Of a stretch of DNA of 64,000 bases, positions 46,422 to 55,958 are shown one piece after another (position 1 is the first letter of the stretch; every line of letters starts with the position of its first letter). The stretch comes from an uncultured Alistipes sp. (GTDB lineage Bacteria; Bacteroidota; Bacteroidia; Bacteroidales; Rikenellaceae). The translations under genes were made by a program, and so were the position numbers. The notes below the pieces were generated by a model that saw only the letters and a list, made by a program, of their open reading frames with translations, was not told where the DNA came from and did not search any database. Location of the stretch: assembly GCA_900769405.1 (NCBI GenBank), contig CAAGGL010000024.1:310001-374000 (forward strand), in the 5' to 3' direction.

Positions 46422-48392
46422 TTACTTGCGACGCTGCTGCTGTTGCTGAGCCTGCTGCTGACGCTGCTCGCGCAACATCTCCTGCTGCTGCTTCAACAAC
46501 TCCTCATAACGCTGCTGGAAGCTGCTCTTCTTCTTGTTCTTTTTCTTCTTGGCATTGGCCTGCATCTGCGCGCGAACCTTGTCGTCATCGAGCATTGCGC
46601 GAATAGCATAGGTCAAACCAATGGTGATCAACTGCGATACGAAGTAGTAGTAGCACAAACCACTCGAATAGCTATTGAACCACAAGAGCATCATCACGGG
46701 CATCATATAGAGCGTCATAAACTTCATACCTGCCATCTGGGGCTGCGACGATGCGGTCTGCTGATAGTTGATCCACGAATAGATGAACAACGAAACGGCC
46801 ATCAACAGTGCGAACAAGCTCACGTGGTCGCCATACCAAGGAATATTGAACGGCAGATTGAGCACGCTATCGTAGGTCGAAAGGTCCTCAGCCCACAAGA
46901 AACTCTCACCGCGCAACTCAATCGAGGCGGGGAAGAAGCGGAACATCGCAATCAGGATAGGCATCTGGATCAGCATCGGCAAGCAACCACCCATCGGGCT
47001 TACACCTGCACGCTGGTAGAGCTCCATTACGGCCTGCTGCTTCTTCATTGCATCGTCGGGATTGGGATAGCGAGCGTTGATCTCGTCCATCTCGGGCTTG
47101 ATGACGCGCATCTTTGCCATCGAAACATACGACTTGTAGGTCAGGGGCGAGATGATGATCTTGATCACGATAGTCATAATCAAAATGATCCAACCGAAGT
47201 TGCCGATATACTTGCTCAGGAAGTCGAACATCGGGATTACAAACCAGCGGTTTACCCAACCGAAGATACCCCAACCCAGCGGAATCAGGCGCTCCAAGTG
47301 CAGAGGCTCGTCGTTCTCCGATACGCACTTATTGAGGATCGAATACTTGTTCGGGCCGAAGTAGAATTGGAACTTATAGTCGGTCACCTCGTTCGAGTAG
47401 GGAATCGACATCGTTGCATTGAAGCTCTTCAACTCGTCCGAACCCTCGGGGAAGGTCGTATAGCGCATCGACGCATAGTCGAAGTTATCCTCGGCAATCA
47501 GCACCGACGAGAAGAACTGCTGCTTGAATGCCACCCAATTAACGCGGGTATTCTCGGTCTCCTCAGCGCGCTCGCCAACCGACAACTCTTCAATCGAACT
47601 CTCGTTCGGGAAGCGATAAGCGATCGTTGTCGCCATATTCTCGGTTTGGAAACCCTTCTCGTTTCGGAGCGAGATACTGCGCCAAACAACCTCCAACTGC
47701 GTCTGGTTGCTCATCAACGAGCTCATATCAACCATACGCACGTCGAAGTCGATCATATAGTTGCGTGCTGCCGACTCCGAGTCATATACCTTATAAATAT
47801 ACTCGATAGCCGACTCGCCGCTGACGGGCAGACGCATCACCACCTGCTGGTAGTCGTCAATCTTCTGCACCGGCTCAACCACGAATGCATACTCACGCGT
47901 ATTGAGGCGAACGTTGTTCAGACCATTGCGCACATACATACAGATGTCGAACTCGGCCGAGCCCTCGCGCATCAATTGCACGTGCTCGGTGCGCTCGCCC
48001 TCGGCATAGCGCATATAATCCTTCAACTCGACGCCCGTAATCTGCGCTCCACGATTCGAGAACTCAACCTTGATCACATCGTTCTCGACCGTGAAGGTCT
48101 GATCTGCGCCCTTCAATGCTGCATACAGATCGTTGCCCAAATTTGCGTTCAGTGCCTCATCAGCACGCTGCTGGCGCTGCTCGGCAGTAAGTGTATCCCC
48201 TGCGATTGTAGCCATCTCGGCTGCAACTGCCGTCGTATCCGCATCAGCGGTAGGTTCGGCAAGTTCAGGGTGTGCAGCAAGCCACTCGGCCTGCGCCTTC
48301 TGGTAATCCTGCTGCTGTTTGTTCGAATAGAAACTATATCCGATCAGCAACGCGCCGACCAAGACAAGTCCGATAATTGAATTTTTATCCAT
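46422..48392 (-). CDS. yidC: YidC/Oxa1 membrane protein insertase
   Basis: Inserts and folds inner-membrane proteins, alone or with Sec. 656 residues, the long Gram-negative form: membrane helix 1 (about 5-20), large periplasmic domain (to about 370), then the conserved five-helix core (IILIMTIVIKIIISPLTYKSYVSMAKM; MPILIAMFRFFPASIEL). The C-terminus is very rich in Gln, Arg and Lys (KKKKNKKKSS, QQQAQQQQQRRK), as usual in Bacteroidetes and probably ribosome-facing. It follows pyrG by 41 nt, in the order pyrG-yidC. Confidence 0.96.
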   Translation of the reverse strand: MDKNSIIGLVLVGALLIGYSFYSNKQQQDYQKAQAEWLAAHPELAEPTADADTTAVAAEMATIAGDTLTAEQRQQRADEALNANLGNDLYAALKGADQTFTVENDVIKVEFSNRGAQITGVELKDYMRYAEGERTEHVQLMREGSAEFDICMYVRNGLNNVRLNTREYAFVVEPVQKIDDYQQVVMRLPVSGESAIEYIYKVYDSESAARNYMIDFDVRMVDMSSLMSNQTQLEVVWRSISLRNEKGFQTENMATTIAYRFPNESSIEELSVGERAEETENTRVNWVAFKQQFFSSVLIAEDNFDYASMRYTTFPEGSDELKSFNATMSIPYSNEVTDYKFQFYFGPNKYSILNKCVSENDEPLHLERLIPLGWGIFGWVNRWFVIPMFDFLSKYIGNFGWIILIMTIVIKIIISPLTYKSYVSMAKMRVIKPEMDEINARYPNPDDAMKKQQAVMELYQRAGVSPMGGCLPMLIQMPILIAMFRFFPASIELRGESFLWAEDLSTYDSVLNLPFNIPWYGDHVSLFALLMAVSLFIYSWINYQQTASSQPQMAGMKFMTLYMMPVMMLLWFNSYSSGLCYYYFVSQLITIGLTYAIRAMLDDDKVRAQMQANAKKKKNKKKSSFQQRYEELLKQQQEMLREQRQQQAQQQQQRRK

Positions 48393-48433
48393 CTCAAATT
48401 GTTAAGTTGCACATTAATTTCGCACCGCACCTA

Positions 48434-50047
48434 CTACTTCTTATTCGCCAACGCTGCTGCAACAAATGCCACGAACAGCGGGTGAGGATTCAGTACGTTG
48501 CTATTGTATTCGGGGTTATACTGCGTTGCCACAAACCAGGGGTGGTTATCCAACTCCATAACCTCGACAAGACCCGTCTCGGGATTGATACCCACTGCAC
48601 GCATACCTGCTGCCTCGAACTCCTCCAAGTAGTCGTTATTGAACTCGTAGCGGTGGTGATGACGCTCGGCGATAGTCGTTGCGTTGTAAGCGCGGCTAAC
48701 CTTCGAGTGAGGATCCAAATGGCAGGTGTACGAGCCACGACGCATCGAGCTACCCTCCGACAGACCCTTCTGAGCCTCCATCAGATCGACTACGGGGTGC
48801 GGAGTCATCTCCATCTCGGTCGAATTAGCCTTCTCGTAGCCCAATACATTGCGAGCGAACTCGATCACTGCGCACTGCATACCCAGGCAAACACCGAAGA
48901 ATGGCACGTTATTCTCGCGGGCATACTTAACTGCGGTCAGTTTACCGTCGATACCGCGATTGCCCGAACCCGGAGCAACCATAATACCGTTCATATTGCC
49001 CAAAAGTTCCTCTACCGTGTCGGGAGTAACCTTCTCGGCAGCAATCAGATGCAGTTTAACCTTACAATCGTTCATTGCGCCTGCGTGAACATACGACTCG
49101 ATGATCGACTTGTATGCATCGGGCAGCTCGACATACTTACCGACCAATGCGATATCAACACGCTGCGAAGGATTCTTCACCTTATCAACGAACGCCTCCC
49201 AAGCCTTCATATCCGACGGCTTATCGGCGGGCAGATTCAACTTCTCCAACAGTACCAAATCGAGATTCTGCTCACGCATCTTCAAAGGCACCTCATAGAT
49301 TGTCGGAACATCCATCGACTCAACCACAGCCTGAGGATCGACGTTGCAGAACAGAGCCACCTTGCGGCGCACCTCCTGAGGCAGATGGTGCTCGCTGCGC
49401 AGTACCAGCACATCGGGCTGCAAGCCATTCTCCAACAGAGCCTTAACCGAATGCTGTGTAGGCTTGGTCTTCAACTCGGCACTTGCGGTCATATAGGGTA
49501 CCAAAGTCAGGTGTACCAATGCCGAATTGCGGTAACCGAGCTGATAACGCAACTGACGTACCGACTCGATATAGGGCAACGACTCGATATCGCCAACCGT
49601 ACCACCGATCTCGGTGATGATCACATCGTAGATCTTCTTAGCCGACAACAACTGAATGCGACGCTTGATCTCGTCAGTGATGTGAGGAATAACCTGCACG
49701 GTCTTACCCATATACTCACCACGGCGCTCCTTATTGATTACGCTCTGGTAGATCTTACCCGTGGTTACGGTATTTGCGCTCGACGTCGGCATAGCGGTGA
49801 AACGCTCGTAGTGACCCAGGTCGAGGTCAGCCTCGGTACCGTCGTTAGTCACATAGCACTCGCCGTGCTCATAGGGGTTCAACGTACCCGGATCGACGTT
49901 GATATAGGGGTCGCACTTCTGAATTGTTACAGAGTAGCCGCGTGCCTGCAACAGACGCGCAATCGACGAAGAGATAATACCTTTGCCGAGTGACGAGGCG
50001 ACACCGCCGGTCACGAAAATGTACTTGGGCTTATTAGCAGTTGACAT
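48434..50047 (-). CDS. pyrG: CTP synthase
   Basis: Makes CTP from UTP, ATP and glutamine. 537 residues. The N-terminal synthetase has KYIFVTGGVASSLGKGI and GGTVGDIESLPYIE; the C-terminal glutaminase has the nucleophile Cys in FFGVCLGMQ, with the His-x-Glu near the end (HPLF region). Full length and intact. Between DUF349 gene (57 nt upstream) and yidC (41 nt downstream), all on one strand; probably one transcription unit. Confidence 0.97.
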   Translation of the reverse strand: MSTANKPKYIFVTGGVASSLGKGIISSSIARLLQARGYSVTIQKCDPYINVDPGTLNPYEHGECYVTNDGTEADLDLGHYERFTAMPTSSANTVTTGKIYQSVINKERRGEYMGKTVQVIPHITDEIKRRIQLLSAKKIYDVIITEIGGTVGDIESLPYIESVRQLRYQLGYRNSALVHLTLVPYMTASAELKTKPTQHSVKALLENGLQPDVLVLRSEHHLPQEVRRKVALFCNVDPQAVVESMDVPTIYEVPLKMREQNLDLVLLEKLNLPADKPSDMKAWEAFVDKVKNPSQRVDIALVGKYVELPDAYKSIIESYVHAGAMNDCKVKLHLIAAEKVTPDTVEELLGNMNGIMVAPGSGNRGIDGKLTAVKYARENNVPFFGVCLGMQCAVIEFARNVLGYEKANSTEMEMTPHPVVDLMEAQKGLSEGSSMRRGSYTCHLDPHSKVSRAYNATTIAERHHHRYEFNNDYLEEFEAAGMRAVGINPETGLVEVMELDNHPWFVATQYNPEYNSNVLNPHPLFVAFVAAALANKK

Positions 50048-50104
50048 AGTCGTAAATATTTTATAAATTTTGAAACTTCGTTGTATATTGTTTTTGTTGT
50101 GTGT

Positions 50105-52078
50105 TTAGTTCTCAGCCTGCTCCTCCTCGCGATCGATCAGCTTAACCTTCTCGATGGTCTCAGCCATCTCAGCCTTAGCCTTAGCGATCTTCACACGCAC
50201 GTCGTTGATCATCGACTCGGCATTCTTCGAGTGTGCGAAGAAACCGATATTATTATCCAACAACGCAATGTCCGCTTCGAGTTGCTTTACCTTATTATAT
50301 AAGCGCTCACGCTCCGAACGCAGACGCTTCTCGCCCGAGGCCTTCATCGACGAGAGTTTCGAGCGGAAACGATCCATCGAGCGGTCGTGCTCCGAGCCAC
50401 GCAACGTCGCAAACATCGCATCGACAACCTCCTTATATTGCTTCTGCAATGCGTCCTTCTGCTTGATGGGCACATAACCGATCTCGTTCCACTTGCGCTG
50501 GAAAGCCTTGATAGCCTCAAAGCCACCCTCCTTAATGTCGCAAGCCTTCATCTGCTCCAACAACTCGCGCTTAGCCTGCAAATTGCGCTCCTGCTCGTTA
50601 TCAACCGACGAGAAGTGAGCTGCCTTACGCTCGAAGAAGTAGTCGCACGCTGCGCGGAAACGCTTCCACACTGCATCCGAATGGCGACGCGACACGGTGC
50701 CGATCTCCTTCCAACGCTTCTGCAATGCGATCAGTTCGTCGGCGGTCTTCTTCCAATCCTCGCTATCCTTAATCGACTCGGCAGCCTCGCAGATCTCATT
50801 CTTCAATTGCAGGTTGTGATCCATCTCAGCCTTCAACTGCGCATAGTAGTCGCGCTTCAACGCAAAGAAACGATCGCAAGCATTGCGGAAACGCTCGTAG
50901 ATGCGGGTGTTATCCTTCTTCGGTGCAAAACCGATTGTCTTCCAAACCTTCTGAATCTCCAACAGACGGTCGTTAGCCTTGTTCCACTCCTTGCGCGAAG
51001 TGATCATCTGCTCCGACAACTCCTCTGCCTTCACGCAAAGTTCGGTCTTCATTTCGAGATTCTTCTGCTGCTCACCTTTGAGCGACTCGAAGTGCTCCTG
51101 GTGCGCCTTGTTGATGCGCGAGCTTGCCAACTTGAAACGCTCCCACAGCGGCTCCTTGAACTCGTTTGCCACGGGGCCTGTCTCGCGCCACTCGTCGTGT
51201 AACTTCTGCAACTTGCGGAACGCCGAAACGATCGACGGCTCCATAACCAGCGTCTCGGCCTGCTCACAGAGCGAAATTTTTGCCTCGTAGTTCTTCTTCA
51301 AATCGAGATCACGCAACTCCTTGTTGATCTTGATGAAGTTGTAGAAGTTCTCAACGTGCAGGTTATATGTCTCCCACGTATCCTTCACGTTAGCCTGAGG
51401 TACGGGGCCCGTCTCCTTCCAACGCTGCTGCAATTCGCGGAATTTGTTGAACGTATGGTTGAGCGTCTCGTCGCTATTAACCAACTCCTTCAACTCGTCG
51501 ATAATGGCGAGTTTGATTTTCAGGTTCTCCTCCTTGGCATTCTCCAAACCTGCAACGAACTCATCACGCATCTTGCGATAGCGAGCAAACAGCTCTTTCA
51601 GGTTTACCTCCTCGCCATCAACCGAGGGCGAGAACTCCTCCTCGTTGCCACCCGCATCGATGAACTCCTTACGCTGTGCCTCGACCTCGGCACGACGCAA
51701 TTTGTAGAATGCTATTTTGATAGCCTCGGCATCACCACGCAGGCTCTGCACGGGCTTTGTTTCCAACAGTTGTGCAAACAACTCGACAAGTTCGGCCTTG
51801 CTCTTACCTACGAGCGACTGCTCATCGGTTGCCATCTGCGATTCGGGCTGGGCCTCCTCCTCTTCGGGCGTAGCCTCGCCAAGATCGATGCCGGCATTAT
51901 CGGCAGCAAGACGAGCCTCCTCGTCCGAAAAATCTACGCTCTCGGCCACTTCGGGCTCCTCGGCGTTAACAGTTGCAACAACCTCCTCGGGCTGTACTTG
52001 GGCAGTTACATTGTGCACATCTTCAGCATTGCTGACTTGTTCCACGGGAACAGACTGGTTGGAAACTTTGGTATCCAT
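50105..52078 (-). CDS. DUF349 repeat protein
   Basis: 657 residues. The first 110 or so are acidic and low-complexity (VQPEEVVATVNAEEPEVAE). Then come about five to six DUF349 helical repeats of 70-75 residues, each with a W-x-x-x-G or W-K-E-(T/I)-G motif (QQRWKETGPVP, HDEWRETGPVA, QKVWKTIGFAP, QKRWKEIGTVS, QRKWNEIGYVP), and a coiled-coil end. DUF349 proteins are cytoplasmic and common in Bacteroidetes; their role is not well defined. Acidic N-terminus plus helices suggest a protein-protein scaffold. Confidence 0.9.
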   Translation of the reverse strand: MDTKVSNQSVPVEQVSNAEDVHNVTAQVQPEEVVATVNAEEPEVAESVDFSDEEARLAADNAGIDLGEATPEEEEAQPESQMATDEQSLVGKSKAELVELFAQLLETKPVQSLRGDAEAIKIAFYKLRRAEVEAQRKEFIDAGGNEEEFSPSVDGEEVNLKELFARYRKMRDEFVAGLENAKEENLKIKLAIIDELKELVNSDETLNHTFNKFRELQQRWKETGPVPQANVKDTWETYNLHVENFYNFIKINKELRDLDLKKNYEAKISLCEQAETLVMEPSIVSAFRKLQKLHDEWRETGPVANEFKEPLWERFKLASSRINKAHQEHFESLKGEQQKNLEMKTELCVKAEELSEQMITSRKEWNKANDRLLEIQKVWKTIGFAPKKDNTRIYERFRNACDRFFALKRDYYAQLKAEMDHNLQLKNEICEAAESIKDSEDWKKTADELIALQKRWKEIGTVSRRHSDAVWKRFRAACDYFFERKAAHFSSVDNEQERNLQAKRELLEQMKACDIKEGGFEAIKAFQRKWNEIGYVPIKQKDALQKQYKEVVDAMFATLRGSEHDRSMDRFRSKLSSMKASGEKRLRSERERLYNKVKQLEADIALLDNNIGFFAHSKNAESMINDVRVKIAKAKAEMAETIEKVKLIDREEEQAEN

Positions 52079-52146
52079 ACTTCAATAAAGGTTTAAGAGT
52101 GATCAGGTTACAGCATTTAGGCGCGGCCTAAACACAGTTTAACAAG

Positions 52147-52177
52147 CAAAGGTAAAACTTTTTATTCGATTGCGCAA
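52147..52177 (-). promoter_or_regulatory. Predicted promoter of the DUF349-pyrG-yidC unit
   Basis: Minus-strand TACCTTTG (52147-52154) and TTG (52175-52177), spacer 20 bp. The rest of the 385-nt gap 52079-52463 holds the ackA promoter and otherwise nothing I recognise. Confidence 0.55.
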
Positions 52178-52380
52178 GTACTTTTCGACAAAAATCGACC
52201 AATCCACCAACACGCGCACACATTATGCGCGACTCTCGACACGCAATTCGGGACACTCCGAGAGCCGCTACCCTTTCGACTCTTCGACAAATCACCCCAA
52301 CGACACCCCGAAAACTATCCGAAAGGTAACGAATTATTACCGATAATGCCGAATTTGCGCGATTTTCTCAAAGGCGTCTG

Positions 52381-52411
52381 TTTGTTGCTAAAAAAATTTT
52401 CTGTATATTTG
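52381..52411 (+). promoter_or_regulatory. Predicted ackA promoter
   Basis: TTTG (52381-52384) and TATATTTG (52404-52411), spacer 19 bp: full consensus. Leader of about 50 nt. Confidence 0.65.
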
Positions 52412-52463
52412 TGTGCCGAATAATGGACTCAAAAAATTAACAAAATAAAATCACATTAAAACA

Positions 52464-53672
52464 ATGAACATTCTTGTATTGAATTGCGGTAGTTCGTCGA
52501 TCAAATATCAGGTGATCGATATGAACGATGCAAGCCACAAATTGTTGGCCAAGGGTCTGGTCGATCGTATCGGTCAGGCAGAGGGGGACCTGAAACACAA
52601 ACCCGTAGGCAAAGAGACTCTCGAACTCCACCAGCCCATCGCTGATCACAACGTGGGTATCGATCTGATCCTCAAAGCGCTGATCGACCCCGTTTATGGC
52701 GTCATCAGCTCGTACGACGAGATCAACGCCGTAGGTCATCGTGTAGCTCACGGTGGCGAGCATTTCAGCGGTAGCGCACTCGTTACTCCCGATGCTATCG
52801 AGAAGGTACGCGACTGCATCAAGATGGCTCCGCTGCACAACCCCGCAAACCTGCAAGGCGCATTGTCGATGGCCGAGATCCTGCCCAACGTTCCGCAGGT
52901 ATTCACTTTCGACACCGCATTCCACCAGACTATTCCCGCACACAACTATCTCTACGCTATTCCCTATAAATACTACACCGAGGAGAAGATCCGCAAATAT
53001 GGTTTCCACGGCACAAGCCACAAGTTCGTAGCTAAGGCTGCGGCTGATATGGTTGGTTTGGACGTTGAGAAGTCGCGCATCGTAACCTGCCACGTTGGTA
53101 ACGGCGCATCGATCACCGCTATCAAGTTCGGCAAGTCGTTCAACACCTCGATGGGCTTCACTCCTGCCGATGGTCTGTGTATGGGTACCCGTTCGGGCCA
53201 GATCGACCCCTGCGCGTTGATCCACATCGCTCGCAACGAGAATATGACCTACGACGAGATGGACGCTTTCATCAACAAGAAGTCGGGTATTCAGGGTCTG
53301 ACAGGCATTTCGAGCGATATGCGTGATATCGACGACGCATACGAGGCTGGTGTACAGATCGCTATCGAGGGTCGTGACCTCTACTACAACCGCGTTAGAA
53401 GTTTCGTTGGCGCATACGCTGCCGAGATGGGCGGTCTGGACCTGGTTGTATTCACCGGTGGTGTTGGCGAGAACTCGGACGACCTGCGCGAATATGTTTG
53501 CAAGGATATGGAGTTCCTTGGCTTGGAGTTTGATTACGAGGCTAACAAGGGCGTTCGCGGTCAGAGCAAGGTGCTTTCGACTCCCAACTCGCGCGTTAAG
53601 GCGGTCGTAGCCGAGACCAACGAGGAGTTGGTTATCGCTTCGGACACCTACGCAATCGTTAAGAATTTGTAA
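52464..53672 (+). CDS. ackA: Acetate kinase
   Basis: Converts acetyl-phosphate and ADP to acetate and ATP. 402 residues with the ASKHA-fold signatures: MNILVLNCGSSSIKYQ at the start, GHRVAHGGEHF, the catalytic FDTAFH (Asp) and YGFHGTSHK, and the C-terminal TGGVGEN. Closest to acetate kinase by length and motifs. Here it sits next to ptb and buk and not next to pta, so its acetyl-phosphate must come from a Pta encoded elsewhere or from Ptb acting on acetyl-CoA. Highly biased codons suggest high expression. Confidence 0.95.
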   Translation: MNILVLNCGSSSIKYQVIDMNDASHKLLAKGLVDRIGQAEGDLKHKPVGKETLELHQPIADHNVGIDLILKALIDPVYGVISSYDEINAVGHRVAHGGEHFSGSALVTPDAIEKVRDCIKMAPLHNPANLQGALSMAEILPNVPQVFTFDTAFHQTIPAHNYLYAIPYKYYTEEKIRKYGFHGTSHKFVAKAAADMVGLDVEKSRIVTCHVGNGASITAIKFGKSFNTSMGFTPADGLCMGTRSGQIDPCALIHIARNENMTYDEMDAFINKKSGIQGLTGISSDMRDIDDAYEAGVQIAIEGRDLYYNRVRSFVGAYAAEMGGLDLVVFTGGVGENSDDLREYVCKDMEFLGLEFDYEANKGVRGQSKVLSTPNSRVKAVVAETNEELVIASDTYAIVKNL

Positions 53673-53697
53673 AACACAAAAAAACAACAATAAAACT

Positions 53698-54606
53698 ATG
53701 GAAATTAGACATTTGAAAGATGTCGTTACCGCTGCCAAAGCGCGCGGTCGCAAGCGCCTGATTGTTGCTTACGGTCAGGATTCGCACACTATCGAGGCAG
53801 TTAACGACGCTATCGAGGCTGAATTGGTAGAGGCAACTTTGGTTGGTAGCCGCGAGGAGATCGAGAAGGTATGCGCTGCCGAGGGTATCGACGTGAACAA
53901 GTTCAACATCATCGATGAGGGCAACGACGTGAAGGCTGCCAACATCGCAGTGAAGATGGTTGCTGAGGGTGAGGGCGACGTACTGATGAAGGGTCTGCTC
54001 TCGACCGACAAGTATATGCGTGCAATTCTCAACAAGGAGTACGGTCTGGTTCCCCCCAAGGGTATCCTGACTCACGTAACCGTTGTTGACCTGCCCAACT
54101 ATCCCCGTCTGCTCGTGATTTCGGACGTTGCAATTCTTCCCCTGCCCGACTTCAAGCAGAAGCAGCAGCAGATCAAATTCTTGGCACAGACCGCTAACGC
54201 AATCGGTATTAAGTGCCCGAAGATCGCTATCATCTCGGCAAGCGAGCAGTTGCTCCCCGGCGTGATCTCATCGACCGAGGCTGCGCTGTTGGCTAAGATG
54301 GCTGATCGTGGTCAGATGGGTAACGTACAGGTTGACGGTCCTCTGTCGCTGGACGTTGCAATGTACAAGCACATCGCTGAGCACAAGAAGGTTCAGGGTA
54401 GCGCAATCGCAGGTGAGGTTGATTGTATGCTCTTCCCCAACATCGAGTCGGGTAACGTATTCTTCAAGATGGCAACCAACATTGGTAATGGCGATTTGGC
54501 TGCTATGGTTGTTGGTAGCAAGGTTCCCTGTGTGTTGACTTCGCGTGGCGATTCGAGCACGACTAAGCTCTACTCGATCGCATTGGCTTGCTTGTCGGCT
54601 AAGTAG
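53698..54606 (+). CDS. ptb: Phosphate acyltransferase (phosphate butyryltransferase type)
   Basis: Swaps CoA for phosphate on short acyl-CoAs. 302 residues of the PTA_PTB family; KGLLSTDKYMRAILNKEYGL and the end region GSKVPCVLTSRGDSSTTKLYSIALA are typical of phosphate butyryltransferases. Straight or branched acyl-CoA (butyryl, isobutyryl, isovaleryl) and acetyl-CoA are possible substrates. It follows ackA by 25 nt and is separated from buk by a hairpin, so it may be cotranscribed with ackA. Confidence 0.87.
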   Translation: MEIRHLKDVVTAAKARGRKRLIVAYGQDSHTIEAVNDAIEAELVEATLVGSREEIEKVCAAEGIDVNKFNIIDEGNDVKAANIAVKMVAEGEGDVLMKGLLSTDKYMRAILNKEYGLVPPKGILTHVTVVDLPNYPRLLVISDVAILPLPDFKQKQQQIKFLAQTANAIGIKCPKIAIISASEQLLPGVISSTEAALLAKMADRGQMGNVQVDGPLSLDVAMYKHIAEHKKVQGSAIAGEVDCMLFPNIESGNVFFKMATNIGNGDLAAMVVGSKVPCVLTSRGDSSTTKLYSIALACLSAK

Positions 54607-54630
54607 TACCAAAACAGACAAACAAAGAGC

Positions 54631-54668
54631 AATCCGAAGCTCGAACAGCAAGTGTCGATCTTCGGATT
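54631..54668 (+). terminator. Hairpin between ptb and buk, possible partial terminator
   Basis: 9-bp stem aatccgaag / cttcggatt, 20-nt loop, followed by ctcttttt. It lies in the 105-nt gap before buk and could reduce buk transcription relative to ackA-ptb. Confidence 0.6.
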
Positions 54669-54711
54669 CTCTTTTTCAAACACTAACCCCAACCAAGACT
54701 TAATCAACACT

Positions 54712-55785
54712 ATGGGCAACAACTACAATATCTTAGTCATCAACCCCGGATCGACTTCGACTAAGGTCGGTCTGTATCGCGACTTGGAGCCTATCACCGA
54801 GATCACCGTGCGCCATTCGCGCGAGGAACTGGCTCCATACGAAACGGTTTTTGACCAGTACGACTTCCGCTTGAATGTGGTTCTCGACGAGCTCGCAAAA
54901 CAGGGCATCGAACTCACCAATCTCAATGCCGTTATCGGTCGCGGCGGCCTGCTCAAACCACTGCAATCGGGCGTTTATGAGGTGACTCCCGCAATTATTC
55001 ACGACTTGAAAAACCCGACGATGCACCACGCCTCGAACTTGGGTGGTCTGCTGGCATTGGGCATTGCGCAAAAGTTTGGTGTTAAGGCATTTATTGCTGA
55101 TCCTTGCGTAACTGACGAGCTGCAACCCGTCGCTCGAATTACGGGTATTCCCTCGATCGAGCGCCGTTCGATTTGGCACGCACTGAACCAGAAAGCTATC
55201 GCTCGCGGCTACGCTGCCAAGATCGGCAAGAAGTACGAAGAGATGAACCTGATCGTTGCACATTTGGGCGGCGGCATTACGGTCGGAGCGCACCATTTCG
55301 GTCGCGTTATCGACGTAAATAACGGTCTTTCGGGCGAAGGTCCGATTGCTCCCGAGCGCTCGGGTACACTTCCCGCTGACGGCTGGAAGGAGCTGATCGA
55401 GTCGGGCAAATACACCTCGAAAGAGTTGGATAAACTGCTCGCAGGTAAGGGCGGTTTGACGGCTCATCTGGGCACGGCGTCGATTCCCGAAGTGGTTGCC
55501 CGCATCAAGGATGGCGACGAGCACGCGAAGTTGATTCTCGACGCGATGTGCTACACCGTCGGCAAGCAGATTGGCGCTATGGCAGCCGTTCTCGAAGGTA
55601 AGGCCGAGGTGATCATCATCACGGGCGGTATCGCTCACAGCGACTACGTTTGCGACTACATCACCAAGATGTGTTCGTTCATCGCTCCCGTGCAGATCGA
55701 GGCGGGCGAGAACGAGTTGGGCGCACTGGCTTACAATGCCGTTGCGGCGCTCGATGGCGAGATCGTCCCGATGAAATACGAATAG
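54712..55785 (+). CDS. buk: Butyrate kinase (branched-chain fatty acid kinase type)
   Basis: Converts acyl-phosphate and ADP to the acid and ATP. 357 residues of the ASKHA family, shorter than acetate kinase as usual: NILVINPGSTSTKVGLYRD, NAVIGRGGLLKPL, VAHLGGGITVGAH and ITGGIAHSDY are Buk signatures. The ATG at 54712 fits the family; an earlier in-frame codon would lie in the hairpin loop. With Ptb it gives ATP from butyryl- or branched acyl-CoA. Terminated by a UUCG-type hairpin. Confidence 0.92.
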   Translation: MGNNYNILVINPGSTSTKVGLYRDLEPITEITVRHSREELAPYETVFDQYDFRLNVVLDELAKQGIELTNLNAVIGRGGLLKPLQSGVYEVTPAIIHDLKNPTMHHASNLGGLLALGIAQKFGVKAFIADPCVTDELQPVARITGIPSIERRSIWHALNQKAIARGYAAKIGKKYEEMNLIVAHLGGGITVGAHHFGRVIDVNNGLSGEGPIAPERSGTLPADGWKELIESGKYTSKELDKLLAGKGGLTAHLGTASIPEVVARIKDGDEHAKLILDAMCYTVGKQIGAMAAVLEGKAEVIIITGGIAHSDYVCDYITKMCSFIAPVQIEAGENELGALAYNAVAALDGEIVPMKYE

Positions 55786-55807
55786 TACACTACTCTATTC
55801 GCAAACC

Positions 55808-55835
55808 AATCGCGCTCCTTTCGAGGGGCGCGATT
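55808..55835 (+). terminator. buk terminator
   Basis: 12-bp stem (aatcgcgctcct / aggggcgcgatt, with one T-G pair) and a ttcg loop, followed by tttttta. Strong intrinsic terminator. Confidence 0.9.
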
Positions 55836-55958
55836 TTTTATGCCACCTCAAATTTACACCCCAACCAAAAGCGCCGTAACGCAAAGAAAATTTGGATTTT
55901 ACGGTTTTTATTTGCATATTTGCGAAAAGTGACAACAACCAACCAAAATCTCACTGCG

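Noticed and set aside
46443..48380. 645-codon open frame opposite yidC
   Set aside because: Antisense shadow of yidC; Leu/His/Arg-rich without domain signs.
52464..53672. Propionate kinase or butyrate kinase instead of acetate kinase
   Set aside because: Length (402) and motifs match acetate kinase; a separate, clear butyrate kinase is present downstream.
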